Below are positions 47,513 through 56,596 of a stretch of 64,000 nucleotides of DNA, piece by piece. The translations under genes and the position numbers were made by a program. Source of the DNA: Aequorivita sinensis (lineage in GTDB: Bacteria; Bacteroidota; Bacteroidia; Flavobacteriales; Flavobacteriaceae); the NCBI RefSeq assembly GCF_006346335.1, contig NZ_VDMC01000002.1, positions 525,632-589,631 of the forward strand, given 5' to 3'. The notes beneath the pieces are model-generated. The model saw nothing but the letters and a program-made list of their open reading frames with translations. It did not search any database and was not told the DNA's origin. Within the stretch, counting starts at the first letter, position 1. Each line of letters begins with the position of its first letter.

Positions 47513-48535
47513 ATGTACGAAAACCGCTCCCTTTCTGATAAAGTTTGGTTAGTCCTAAAAGGGCTAGGAATGGGTGCTGCCAATAAGGTTCCAGGGGTTT
47601 CGGGGGGTGTTGTTGCTTTTGTAGCTGGCTTTTACGAAGAGTTTATCTACTCGCTACAAAAAATAAACAAAAAAGCTTTTAAACTCTTAATCGGTGGACG
47701 GTTTAAGAGTTTATATCGCTATACAAATGGTCAGTTTTTAACATTGCTAATTACTGGAATGGTAATCAGCTATTTTAGTGTTTCTAAATTATTAGACTAC
47801 CTCATCGTTCACTACGAGCTCTACGTCTGGAGTGCTTTCTTTGGAATGATAATCGGTTCAATTTACTTTATTGCAAAAGATTTTGGTGAGTGGAACAAAA
47901 AGTACATAGCCTATCTTATGGCTGGAGTTATTGCTGGTGTGGCCATAAGCTTTTTAGAACCTGCTAAGGAAAACAGCAACCTAATTTTCGTTTTTTTCTG
48001 TGGAATCATCAGTGTTTCAGGAATGACTTTGCCAGGGCTTTCGGGATCGTTTATACTAATACTCCTCGGGAATTATGTACTGCTTCTAGTAGATTCTGTA
48101 AATGCGCTTTTCGACTCAATTGCCAATGTATTTCAAGGAGATTTTAGTTGGCTTTACGATCCGCACCGCATTGAATTACTTAAAGTTTTAGCTGTTTTTT
48201 CTATTGGCTCATTAGTAGGATTAGTTTCACTTTCGCACTTATTGGCTTATGTATTAAAACGATTTAAAAAAGCTACTTACGCAGTAATTATAGGGTTTAT
48301 TGCTGGGTCTTTAGGCGTTGTTTGGCCTTGGAAGGAAGAAAAATACGTTTATGATAATCTAGGGAATATTGTTGTTGACGCCAACGGAAGAGATATTATT
48401 ACAGGATATACTCGATATTTCCCAGAATCTTTTGGAACGGAAACCATACTCGCTATAGTGTTTATGGTAGTTGGCGTTTTTATTGTGTTAAGCTTAGATT
48501 GGTACGACAATTATAAAAAACAGCAAAATGTCTAA
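47513..48535 (+). CDS. Second DUF368 (PopT-like) polyprenyl-phosphate transporter
   Basis: 340 residues. It keeps both signatures (GLGMGAANKVPGVSGGVVAFVAG and VSGMTLPGLSGSFILILLG) and about nine transmembrane helices but clearly differs in sequence from its upstream neighbour, including a KxPGVSGG variant where the first copy has VVPGVSGG. The pair looks like an old tandem duplication. The last codons overlap the start of aroE by 8 bp. Confidence 0.9.
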   Translation: MYENRSLSDKVWLVLKGLGMGAANKVPGVSGGVVAFVAGFYEEFIYSLQKINKKAFKLLIGGRFKSLYRYTNGQFLTLLITGMVISYFSVSKLLDYLIVHYELYVWSAFFGMIIGSIYFIAKDFGEWNKKYIAYLMAGVIAGVAISFLEPAKENSNLIFVFFCGIISVSGMTLPGLSGSFILILLGNYVLLLVDSVNALFDSIANVFQGDFSWLYDPHRIELLKVLAVFSIGSLVGLVSLSHLLAYVLKRFKKATYAVIIGFIAGSLGVVWPWKEEKYVYDNLGNIVVDANGRDIITGYTRYFPESFGTETILAIVFMVVGVFIVLSLDWYDNYKKQQNV

Positions 48536-49259
48536 ATTCGGATTGGTTGGCAAAAATATTAGTTATTCATTTTCAAGGACTTATTTTACCGAAAAGTTTG
48601 AAAAAGAAAACCTGAATCACACTTATGAAAACTTTGATATTCCTTCAATAAATGACTTTCCTAAGGTTATTTCTGAAACTTCAAATTTAATTGGGTTAAG
48701 TGTTACAATACCTTATAAAGAGGAGGTGATACCTTTTTTAGATGATTTAGATGAAGAGGCTAAAAAAATAGGAGCTGTAAACACCATAAAAGTGTCAGAA
48801 TCTAAAATGATTAAAGGATTTAATACCGATCATTATGGATTTCAGAAGTCTTTAGAAGCGTTTCTTCCTATTCATAAGAAAACTGCGCTAATCCTAGGAA
48901 CTGGCGGGGCTTCAAAAGCAATTGCCTACGCCCTTGAAATGCTGGGATTCGACTTCAAATTTGTAAGTAGAAATAAAACATCGAGTAATTTAAGCTATGA
49001 TGAACTTGATGAAAACATCATTCAAAATCACTGTTTGATTATTAATTGCACGCCTTTAGGCACTTTTCCTAATATAACTGACTGTCCTAGCATTCCTTAC
49101 GAGTTTCTTTCAGAAAAACACTTGCTTTTCGACTTGATATACAACCCTGCAGAAACTGAATTTCTAAAACGCGGAAAACATCAAGGAGCAAGAATCTCTA
49201 ACGGATTAAAAATGTTAGAGTTTCAGGCTGAAAAAGCTTGGGAGATGTGGAATTCATAA
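48528..49259 (+). CDS. aroE: Shikimate dehydrogenase
   Basis: 243 residues. N-terminal substrate domain FGLVGKNISYSFSRTYF and GLSVTIPYKEEV (catalytic Lys), GAVNTIK, the NADP Rossmann loop ILGTGGASKAIAYAL, NCTPLGTFP and C-terminal DLIYNPAETEFL. It reduces 3-dehydroshikimate to shikimate in the aromatic amino-acid pathway. Length is slightly short (family about 270). It overlaps the DUF368 gene by 8 bp, implying coupled expression. Confidence 0.93.
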   Translation: MSKFGLVGKNISYSFSRTYFTEKFEKENLNHTYENFDIPSINDFPKVISETSNLIGLSVTIPYKEEVIPFLDDLDEEAKKIGAVNTIKVSESKMIKGFNTDHYGFQKSLEAFLPIHKKTALILGTGGASKAIAYALEMLGFDFKFVSRNKTSSNLSYDELDENIIQNHCLIINCTPLGTFPNITDCPSIPYEFLSEKHLLFDLIYNPAETEFLKRGKHQGARISNGLKMLEFQAEKAWEMWNS

Positions 49260-49361
49260 AATTTGAGGAAAAACTTCCAAAAAAGCCTCGTGTGCTTTGC
49301 TAGTTGCAGAGTTGTTAGTATATTGAACCTCTAAGATAAATGAACCTAAACATTGAAAGAA

Positions 49362-51356
49362 ATGTCTGACGAAAAAATGCCAAAGGATACATCTACTCCA
49401 TTGAGTAATCATGAAAATGAAAAAGTAATTCCAGATAACGAAACTACATCTGAAAAAGAATCTGTTGCACCTGTAGAAATTGAAAAGGTTGAAATAGAAG
49501 AAAAGGTGGCTTCTGATACAGTTTCAGAGGAAACTACTCCTACTACTGCTGATCTGGACGAAATTGAAATTGAAGATGAAGAGGAAGTAGCTTCTTCTGA
49601 AGATGAGGAAGAAGACGAAACTAAAGTAGAAGAGGCACAAAAAGATTACAGTACACTAACTAAAAAAGAGTTGATTGCCGAGTTTGAAACTTTATTAAAC
49701 ACGAAGAAAATTCAAGATTTAAAACACGATGTTGAAGAAATTCGCGCGGAGTTTAACAATCAGTTTAATGAGGAATTAGAGCATAAGAAAGAAGATTTTC
49801 TTGCTGAGGGCGGAAACATTATTGACTTCCACTACACTACTCCGTTAAAGAAAAAGTTTAATTCACTTTATTTTGATTATAAGGAGAAGCGTAACAACTA
49901 TTATAAATCCCTTAAAAAGGATCTTCAAGCAAACTTAGATAAGCGCTGGGAGTTGATTGAAGAATTAAAAAGCCTTTTAGGTGCTGAAGAAAATATCAAT
50001 ACAACTTACAAGCACTTTAAAGAAATACAAGAAAAGTGGCACGTTGCAGGTCCAATACCGAGAGACAAGTATAACACGGTTTGGAATACTTACCATCACC
50101 ACGTTGAAAACTTCTACGATTATCTTCACCTGAATCGTGAATTCCGAGATATGGATTTCAAACACAACTTAGATGCTAAGTTAAAGTTGATTACCCGAGC
50201 TGAGGAACTTGCGCAAGAAGCAAATGTAAACAAGGCATTCCGTGAGTTACAGATGCTTCACAAAATGTGGAAAGAAGATATAGGTCCAGTTGCTAAGGAA
50301 TATCGTGATGAAGTTTGGGATAAGTTTAGTGAAGCTACAAAGGTTATTCACGATAAACGTCAAGCGTATTTAGCCGAGGCTGAAAAAGAGTTTGAAAACA
50401 ACCTCGAAAAGAAAAAACAACTTATCGAGGAAATAAAAAAGACAACCGAAGAGACGAAACCAAGTCACCAAGGATGGCAAAACTCAATTAAAAAGGTGCA
50501 AGAGTTAAGGGATACTTTCTTTAATACGGGTCGTGTACCAAGAGCAAACAACAAGGATATTTGGAAGTTTTTTAAAGATGCTACAAGTAGCTTTAATTAT
50601 CAGAAAAACTCTTTCTACAAAAATCAAAAGAAAGAACAGTTTACAAATCTTGAAATGAAGCGCGAGCTTATTAAAATTGCTGAAGACAATAAAGACAGCG
50701 AAGATTTTGAAACTACAACCCAGTTGATGAAGAAAATTCAGAATGACTGGAAGAATATTGGTCATGTGCCAAGAAAATACAGCGACAAGATTTGGAAGCA
50801 GTTTAAAAAAGCTTGTAACCACTACTTCGACCGACTTCACGCTCAGAAAAATGAAGCAAATAAAGAAGAGGTTGCTCACTATGAAGCAAAAGAAGCAATG
50901 CTTTCAAAACTTGCTACTTTTGAATTAAGTGGTGATCATAAAACCGATATCAAAGCTATAAAAGACAACATTACTGCTTGGAAAGAAATTGGTCGCGTAC
51001 CATATAACAAGCGTAATATTGAGCAAAAGTTTAATAAAATACTGGATGCACTTTTCAAAAAGCTTGATTTAGGTAAAAAAGAAGCGGAGCTTATAAAGTT
51101 CGACAACAAACTGAATACGCTTGTAAACAGAGATGACGAGCGCAAACTTAAAAATGAACACTTCTTCATTTCTAAAAAGATTGAAGAAACGAAAGATGAA
51201 ATCCGTCAGTTAGAAAACAACTTAGGTTTCTTCCGCCATGTAGACGACGACAATCCTATGGTTGTAGAAGTTCACAAAAACATCGAACGTCATAAAGAAC
51301 AATTAGAAGTTTGGAAGGCTAAGCTTTCAAAAATTAAAGAAGTTCGAGAAGACTAA
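49362..51356 (+). CDS. DUF349 repeat protein
   Basis: 664 residues. An acidic low-complexity N-terminal third (Glu/Asp/Ser/Thr-rich, to about 110) is followed by about six DUF349 units, each with a W-K-x-x-G-x-V/I-P-R signature (for example EKWHVAGPIPRDKYNTVW, NDWKNIGHVPRKYSDKIW, TAWKEIGRVPYNKRNI), predicted coiled helices. Function unknown; an archetype is common in Flavobacteriia. ATG at 49362 preferred over the TTG three codons upstream. Its terminator is shared with mazG. Confidence 0.88.
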   Translation: MSDEKMPKDTSTPLSNHENEKVIPDNETTSEKESVAPVEIEKVEIEEKVASDTVSEETTPTTADLDEIEIEDEEEVASSEDEEEDETKVEEAQKDYSTLTKKELIAEFETLLNTKKIQDLKHDVEEIRAEFNNQFNEELEHKKEDFLAEGGNIIDFHYTTPLKKKFNSLYFDYKEKRNNYYKSLKKDLQANLDKRWELIEELKSLLGAEENINTTYKHFKEIQEKWHVAGPIPRDKYNTVWNTYHHHVENFYDYLHLNREFRDMDFKHNLDAKLKLITRAEELAQEANVNKAFRELQMLHKMWKEDIGPVAKEYRDEVWDKFSEATKVIHDKRQAYLAEAEKEFENNLEKKKQLIEEIKKTTEETKPSHQGWQNSIKKVQELRDTFFNTGRVPRANNKDIWKFFKDATSSFNYQKNSFYKNQKKEQFTNLEMKRELIKIAEDNKDSEDFETTTQLMKKIQNDWKNIGHVPRKYSDKIWKQFKKACNHYFDRLHAQKNEANKEEVAHYEAKEAMLSKLATFELSGDHKTDIKAIKDNITAWKEIGRVPYNKRNIEQKFNKILDALFKKLDLGKKEAELIKFDNKLNTLVNRDDERKLKNEHFFISKKIEETKDEIRQLENNLGFFRHVDDDNPMVVEVHKNIERHKEQLEVWKAKLSKIKEVRED

Positions 51357-51374
51357 AATTGAACTTTTAAGCAT

Positions 51375-51421
51375 AAAAAAAGATTTAATCATTTCAATTG
51401 AGAAAGATTAAATCTTTTTTT
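51375..51421. terminator. Bidirectional terminator between the DUF349 gene and mazG
   Basis: AAAAAAAGATTTAATC / GATTAAATCTTTTTTT hairpin with T-runs on both strands, between convergent genes. Confidence 0.85.
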
Positions 51422-51444
51422 ATTTCTAAGCTATGCTATTGTGG

Positions 51445-52221
51445 TTATTGAAGTTTTGCTTCATTCCAAAAATCATCCATTTCTGCAAGCGTCATATCCT
51501 TTAAAGATTTGTTCAACTCTTTAGCTTTTCCTTCTAGGTATTGAAAGCGTTTAATAAACTTTTTATTTGTGCGCTCTAATGCATTTTCGGGGTTTACATT
51601 TAGGAATCGAGCATAGTTAACCATAGAGAAAAGTACATCGCCAAATTCGGCTTCAATTTTATCTTGATTGTTTTCGTTTATTTCGTGTTGTAATTCACCT
51701 AATTCTTCTTGTAATTTTTCAAAAACCTGTTGTGGTTCTTCCCAGTCAAAACCTACACCAGCTACTTTTTCTTGAATTCGACTCGCTTTAACAACTGCCG
51801 GTAGAGATTTAGGAACACCTTCCAAAACACTTGTTTTACCTTCTTTTAATTTCAGGTTTTCCCAATTGCGCTTTACGTCAGCTTCATCTGCAACTTTTAC
51901 ATCGCCATAAATGTGTGGGTGACGTGCAATAAGTTTATCGCAAATACTGTTACATACATCTGCAATGTCAAAATCGTTTGTTTCGCTTCCTATCTTTGCG
52001 TAAAAAACTATGTGCAAAAGAACATCCCCCAACTCTTTTTTTACCTCATCTAGGTCGTTATCTAGAATTGCATCTCCAAGTTCGTAGGTTTCCTCTATGG
52101 TTAAATGACGAAGCGATTCCATAGTTTGTTTTTTGTCCCAAGGGCATTGCTCTCGCAATTCGTCCATAATAGTTAACAATCTATCGAAAGCTTTAAGTTG
52201 GTCTTGACGCGTATTTTTCAT
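51445..52221 (-). CDS. mazG: Nucleoside triphosphate pyrophosphohydrolase MazG
   Basis: 258 residues with two MazG modules: DELREQCPWDKKQTMESLRHLTIEETYELGDAIL and KKELGDVLLHIVFYAKIG in the first, EELGELQHEI and AEFGDVLFSMVNYARF in the second; both carry the acidic helix pairs that bind Mg. It hydrolyses NTPs to NMPs plus PPi and can lower (p)ppGpp. The ATG at 52219-52221 gives the usual start (MKNTRQDQLKAFDRL); a longer frame adds 16 unlikely residues. Confidence 0.93.
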   Translation of the reverse strand: MKNTRQDQLKAFDRLLTIMDELREQCPWDKKQTMESLRHLTIEETYELGDAILDNDLDEVKKELGDVLLHIVFYAKIGSETNDFDIADVCNSICDKLIARHPHIYGDVKVADEADVKRNWENLKLKEGKTSVLEGVPKSLPAVVKASRIQEKVAGVGFDWEEPQQVFEKLQEELGELQHEINENNQDKIEAEFGDVLFSMVNYARFLNVNPENALERTNKKFIKRFQYLEGKAKELNKSLKDMTLAEMDDFWNEAKLQ

Positions 52222-52361
52222 TGTAAATGAGGTGTAATTAAGTTTTAATGTATTTAATAAATGAAGCAAATTTATAGCGATGCCTAAAGACTATATAACA
52301 CAGAGGCTATAAAGTTATAGTTTATTATAAAATACCGGGTGATAAATTTTTACTAAAAGAA

Positions 52362-52395
52362 AAAGTCTTAAAACCCAATTGGATTTTAAGACTTT
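52362..52395 (-). terminator. Rho-independent terminator of the DUF5606 gene
   Basis: AAAGTCTTAAAA / TTTTAAGACTTT stem; a T-rich tail follows on the minus strand, about 40 bp past the stop. Confidence 0.8.
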
Positions 52396-52436
52396 CGTTA
52401 TAAAATACTATAACCTTTCTAAGTAATAACAAAGTA

Positions 52437-52988
52437 TTATTTCTTACGAGCGGCTGTACTTTTAGCTGTTCCACCTTTTTTTGCTGAAGGCGCTTTTGCA
52501 CTTGCAGCTTTAGGAGATGCAGCTTTAGCAGCTGTTTCTTTTTTAGGCTTTGCTGCTACTGTTTCTTTTTCTTTGTCTTCTTCTTTATTTTCAGCTTTTG
52601 TTTCAGAAAAATCTGTAAGACCATTTTTAACTAAAAGGTTGTACCACTGTAGTACTTTTTTAATATCACTAGCATACACTCTATCTTCATCGTAGTCTGG
52701 TAATACACTAAAAAAGTATTCTTCCAATTCAATTTTAGAAGACTTATGACTAATAGCTTCTTTTCCTTCTTCTTTTGTTGCAATCTTATTAAAGACTTCG
52801 CGTAGTGGAACCTCTGCTGATAGTGTGTATATAGCAATTTCTGAAAGCAAGCTCACATTGTGACGGCCACTTACGTTAATTGTTTTACCATCTAAAAGCG
52901 ACTCTGCTAAAAAGCCTGCTCTTGTTTGGGATTTCAATTTATATAATCCAGGTTTACCGGAGATTGATAACACTTTTTCTAAGCTCAT
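52437..52988 (-). CDS. DUF5606-domain protein with Lys/Ala-rich tail
   Basis: 183 residues. The first about 125 match the Bacteroidota DUF5606 domain: MSLEKVLSISGKPGLYKLKSQTR at the start, then NVSLLSEIAIYTLS and SVLPDYDEDRVYASDIKKVLQWYN. From about 130 on the chain turns into a charged, low-complexity tail rich in Lys, Ala and Glu, ending KKGGTAKSTAARKK, which resembles histone-H1-like nucleic-acid-binding tails. Role unknown. It lies between mazG and def on the same strand; a good terminator separates it from mazG. Confidence 0.88.
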   Translation of the reverse strand: MSLEKVLSISGKPGLYKLKSQTRAGFLAESLLDGKTINVSGRHNVSLLSEIAIYTLSAEVPLREVFNKIATKEEGKEAISHKSSKIELEEYFFSVLPDYDEDRVYASDIKKVLQWYNLLVKNGLTDFSETKAENKEEDKEKETVAAKPKKETAAKAASPKAASAKAPSAKKGGTAKSTAARKK

Positions 52989-53050
52989 AAAATTCCTTTA
53001 TTTTTTAATGGTTACAAATATCTTTGGTTTGGTTTAGATACGCAAGTGAG

Positions 53051-53641
53051 TTAGCGTTTCTTTTTTGCATTTGGAAATTTCATTCGGTAATCGATGTTAA
53101 TCTTCCCTTTTGAAATATTCGCAAGCTTACTTTTTATTAATCTTCTCTTTAACGGAGATAGTTTATCGGTAAATAAAACTCCTTCGATATGGTCGTATTC
53201 GTGTTGAATAATTCTCGCTACCATTCCTTTAAAAGACTCCTTGTGTTTTTTGAAGTTTTCATCGTAATATTCCATTACAATTTCAGGTTGGCGGAATACA
53301 TCTTCGCGAACATCTGGTATACTTAAACATCCTTCATTAAAAGCCCATTCATCTCCAGATTCTTCTAAAATTCTAGCGTTGATAAATACCTTCTTAAATG
53401 TTGAAACATATTTCTGCTCATCTTCAGTAAGATCTTCGTCATCTTCAAAAGGGGTAGCATCAACAATAAAAAGACGAATCGGTAAATTTACCTGTGGTGC
53501 AGCAAGACCAATACCACGTGCCTCATACATTGTTTCGAACATATTTTCGATTACCTCATTAAGGTTTGGATAATCTTTTGTTATTTCTTCGGTTTCCTTT
53601 CTTAAAACTGGATCGCCGTAAGCTACTATTGGTAAAATCAT
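53051..53641 (-). CDS. def: Peptide deformylase
   Basis: 196 residues with the three metal-site motifs: GIGLAAPQVN (motif I, about 46-55), EGCLSIP (motif II with the Cys ligand) and QHEYDHIEGVL (HExxH, motif III). It removes the formyl group from nascent N-terminal Met in the cytoplasm using Fe2+ or similar metal. An acidic insertion (FEDDEDLTEDEQKYV) between motifs I and II is typical for Bacteroidota copies. It follows ruvX (69 bp spacing) and precedes the DUF5606 gene. Confidence 0.96.
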   Translation of the reverse strand: MILPIVAYGDPVLRKETEEITKDYPNLNEVIENMFETMYEARGIGLAAPQVNLPIRLFIVDATPFEDDEDLTEDEQKYVSTFKKVFINARILEESGDEWAFNEGCLSIPDVREDVFRQPEIVMEYYDENFKKHKESFKGMVARIIQHEYDHIEGVLFTDKLSPLKRRLIKSKLANISKGKINIDYRMKFPNAKKKR

Positions 53642-53710
53642 TCTCTATTATCTATTATAATTTTTATTCATTATTATGCTAGGCGTGCGATAAATTGCGA
53701 GCTCACAAAG

Positions 53711-54121
53711 TTATTTATTATATAAATACTCCTGTAAAATTATTGTTGCACTAATTTCATCAACTAGCGCCTTATTTCTACGTTGCTTCTTTTTAAGACC
53801 GCTATCAATCATAGTTTGAAACGCCATTTTGCTAGTATAACGTTCGTCAACACGTTTAACTTGTAAGTCGGGGAAGATATTTGAAAATTTCTTTAAAAAC
53901 TTCTGAATTTCCTCTTCTATACTGGAATGTGTTCCATCTTTCTGTTTAGGTTCACCTACCAAAACCAATTCAACTTTTTCTGAAGCTATATATTTCTTCA
54001 AGAAATCGATTAGTTCCGGAGTAGCAACCGTGGTTAACCCTGAAGCAATTAGCTGCAACTCGTCTGTAATGGCGATGCCTGTTCGTTTACTACCGTAATC
54101 TAATGCTAAAATTCTTCCCAT
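53711..54121 (-). CDS. ruvX: YqgF/RuvX Holliday junction resolvase-like protein
   Basis: 136 residues, the usual size. It has RILALDYGSKRTGIAITDE (first catalytic Asp), LVLVGEPKQKDG, VKRVDERYTSKMA (Glu) and a late Asp/Glu in DEISATIILQEYL, an RNase H-like fold. YqgF proteins act in 16S rRNA 5' maturation and possibly recombination. It is at the head of the ruvX-def-DUF5606 leftward set; a 7-bp repeat array lies upstream. Confidence 0.93.
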   Translation of the reverse strand: MGRILALDYGSKRTGIAITDELQLIASGLTTVATPELIDFLKKYIASEKVELVLVGEPKQKDGTHSSIEEEIQKFLKKFSNIFPDLQVKRVDERYTSKMAFQTMIDSGLKKKQRRNKALVDEISATIILQEYLYNK

Positions 54122-54217
54122 AACTTCGGCAAAAATAAGCCTTTGTGAATTACTATACTATTATGAGCCGTTTTTTTGATTTATGAAGAGTATATTTGTG
54201 GGATTAGGGGCTAGATG

Positions 54218-54294
54218 GTAGAAGTTGGAAGTTGGAGGTTGGAAGTTGGAAGTTGGAAGTTGGAAGTTGGAGGTTGGAGGTTAGAAGTTGGATG
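54218..54294. repeat. 7-bp tandem repeat array, TTRGARG (second locus)
   Basis: About eleven heptamers (TTGGAAG and variants TTGGAGG, TTAGAAG, TTGGATG) between ruvX and dapD, identical in unit to the array at 43583-43631. Confidence 0.92.
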
Positions 54295-54364
54295 TGAGTT
54301 AAAGTTAACTACTATAGAATTAACAAAGAGAAAAGTAAATTAAAATTATTAACGATTATATATA

Positions 54365-55180
54365 ATGACCGAACTAAAGACGATTATAGAAAAAGCTTGG
54401 GACGATCGATCCTTACTAACCGAATCTGAAACACTTGTGGCTATCCGTCAAGTTGTAAATTTATGCGACCAAGGGAAATTGCGTTGTGCAGAGCCTGTAG
54501 CCGATGGGTGGCAAGTTAACGAATGGGTAAAAAAAGCCATTGTGCTTTACTTCCCTACCCAGAAAATGCGCACTATGGAGGCTGGAATTTTTGAGTATCA
54601 CGATAAAATTCCGTTGAAATCTGGGTATGAAGCCAAAGGAGTTCGCGTTGTACCTCATGCTGTGGCGCGCCACGGAGCTTATATTTCAAAAGGGGTAATT
54701 TTAATGCCTAGTTATGTAAACATTGGAGCTTACGTTGATGAAGGTACAATGGTAGATACTTGGGCTACAGTTGGCAGCTGTGCTCAAATTGGTAAAAACG
54801 TTCACCTTAGTGGTGGTGTAGGTATTGGAGGGGTTTTAGAGCCTTTACAAGCTTCCCCAGTAATTATTGAAGACGATGCTTTTATAGGCTCGCGCTGTAT
54901 CGTTGTAGAAGGTGTACGCGTAGGGAAAGAAGCTGTTTTAGGGGCAAACGTAGTGCTTACTGCTTCAACAAAAATTATAGATGTTACAGGAGAATCTCCT
55001 GTTGAAACGAAAGGCTATATTCCTGAGCGTTCGGTAGTAATTCCTGGTAGTTATACCAAAAAATTCCCAGCAGGTGAATATCAAGTTCCTTGTGCGCTAA
55101 TAATTGGGAAACGCAAAGAAAGTACAAACTTAAAAACATCGCTTAACGACGCTTTACGCGAGTACGGTGTTGCGGTATAA
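54365..55180 (+). CDS. dapD: 2,3,4,5-Tetrahydropyridine-2,6-dicarboxylate N-succinyltransferase
   Basis: 271 residues. Start IIEKAWDDRSLLTESETLVAI, then WVKKAIVLYFPTQKM, followed by left-handed beta-helix hexapeptide repeats (GAYVDEGTMVDTWATVGSCAQIGKNVHLSGGVGIGGVLEP) and FIGSRCIVVEGVRVGKEAVLGANVVLTAS. The enzyme uses succinyl-CoA in the lysine/diaminopimelate pathway. It stands alone behind a repeat-rich 243-bp gap. Confidence 0.96.
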   Translation: MTELKTIIEKAWDDRSLLTESETLVAIRQVVNLCDQGKLRCAEPVADGWQVNEWVKKAIVLYFPTQKMRTMEAGIFEYHDKIPLKSGYEAKGVRVVPHAVARHGAYISKGVILMPSYVNIGAYVDEGTMVDTWATVGSCAQIGKNVHLSGGVGIGGVLEPLQASPVIIEDDAFIGSRCIVVEGVRVGKEAVLGANVVLTASTKIIDVTGESPVETKGYIPERSVVIPGSYTKKFPAGEYQVPCALIIGKRKESTNLKTSLNDALREYGVAV

Positions 55181-55387
55181 TCCAGAAGAACCTTGGTTTT
55201 GATTTAAAACCAATCCAATTCTTAAAAACAATATCGAGTTGTTATAATTAAATATAGCAACTCGTTTTTATTGTATAAAATACAGGGGACTACCTAGGTA
55301 TGTTAATTAAAACCAAAATGAATAGGTATTTATCTCTTTAAGGTTTTAAACCTGTATTTTTGCCAAAAATTAAAATAGATTAATATT

Positions 55388-56506
55388 ATGAGATTTATAT
55401 TTGCTTTATTATTTGCAATTTCACTGGTTTCTTGTAACGATTCAGCTAGCAATGGCTACAAGTTTGAAGGTGATGCTATTGGGTTTGAAAATGGAGACAA
55501 GATTTATGTATTCACCTTAGAAAATAAACAACCTAAAGCTGTGGACACATTAACAGTAACCGATGGAAAGTTTTCGGCTACTTATAATAAGAGTGAAGGT
55601 TACAACCTAAACTTCTTACGTATAGATGGTGTGAACGGCTCTGTTTTATATTTCCCTGAAAACGTAGATATGAAAGCTGTAGTTTATAAGGATAGCCTAC
55701 AAGCTTCAAGAGTGAGCGGTGGAAAAGAAAACGAAGCTTATAGTGAGTTTGTTGACAAGATGGTTTCTTTAAACAAAGTTAAGCAACAACAAATGGAGCG
55801 TTATCGTGCTGCACAACAAGAAAATGATACTGCTGCCATTACACAGGTGCAAAGTGAAAACTTAAACTTGATGAATGAGGAAATTGAATTCAAAAAAGAT
55901 TTCTTAAGTAAAAACAACAATTCTATTTTCGCTGTAATGCTAATTTCTGAAATGGTTAGCAAAAAGGAATTAAACCCAAATGAGGCTTCAACATTTATTG
56001 ACAATCTGAACCCAAAACTAGCCGAGAACGAGTTGGTTATTGACCTTAAAAACAACGTATCGTCTTTAAAGAAAGCGAGTATTGGTAGTAAAGCCCCAAA
56101 TTTTAGCGCTCCTACTCCTACTGGCGAAATGATGTCGTTGGAAGATGCATTAGGAAAATATACTATAATTGATTTTTGGGCTTCTTGGTGTAAGCCATGC
56201 CGTGTAGAAAACCCTAACGTAGTAAAGGTTTATAATAAATATCACGAAAAAGGATTAAACATCATTAGCGTTTCCTTAGATAAAGACACTCAGAAAGACA
56301 AATGGCTTCAAGCTATTGAAGATGATAAAATGGATTGGTATCACGTTTCTAACTTAAAGTGGTGGCAAGATCCTATTGCGCAGCAATACAATATACGTGC
56401 TATTCCAGCAACTTTTTTACTAGATGAAAACGGAGTTATTATAGATAAAGACCTTAGAGGTGCAGCTTTAGAAGCTAAAATTTCAACCTTGTTAGGTGGA
56501 GAATAA
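55388..56506 (+). CDS. TlpA-like thioredoxin-fold lipoprotein with DUF4369-type N-domain
   Basis: 372 residues. Signal peptide with lipobox (LVSC, Cys near 16), an N-terminal beta domain (about 20-115, DUF4369-like), a helical linker, then a thioredoxin/AhpC-TSA domain with DFWASWCKPCRVENP (CxxC) and AIPATFLLDENG (cis-Pro). Such proteins reduce periplasmic disulfides or serve cytochrome maturation. A -7 match TATTTTTG is at 55355-55362. A shared terminator separates it from the SIMPL gene. Confidence 0.9.
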   Translation: MRFIFALLFAISLVSCNDSASNGYKFEGDAIGFENGDKIYVFTLENKQPKAVDTLTVTDGKFSATYNKSEGYNLNFLRIDGVNGSVLYFPENVDMKAVVYKDSLQASRVSGGKENEAYSEFVDKMVSLNKVKQQQMERYRAAQQENDTAAITQVQSENLNLMNEEIEFKKDFLSKNNNSIFAVMLISEMVSKKELNPNEASTFIDNLNPKLAENELVIDLKNNVSSLKKASIGSKAPNFSAPTPTGEMMSLEDALGKYTIIDFWASWCKPCRVENPNVVKVYNKYHEKGLNIISVSLDKDTQKDKWLQAIEDDKMDWYHVSNLKWWQDPIAQQYNIRAIPATFLLDENGVIIDKDLRGAALEAKISTLLGGE

Positions 56507-56526
56507 TTTCTAAAAATTTAAAAACC

Positions 56527-56567
56527 AAAAAAGCCTCGAAAACACATTGTTTTCGAGGCTTTTTTAT
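56527..56567. terminator. Bidirectional terminator between convergent genes
   Basis: AAAGCCTCGAAAACA / TGTTTTCGAGGCTTT 15-bp stem with T-runs on both strands. Confidence 0.9.
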
Positions 56568-56596
56568 TGAGGTACTTTCCCTCTACCCTATTCTTT

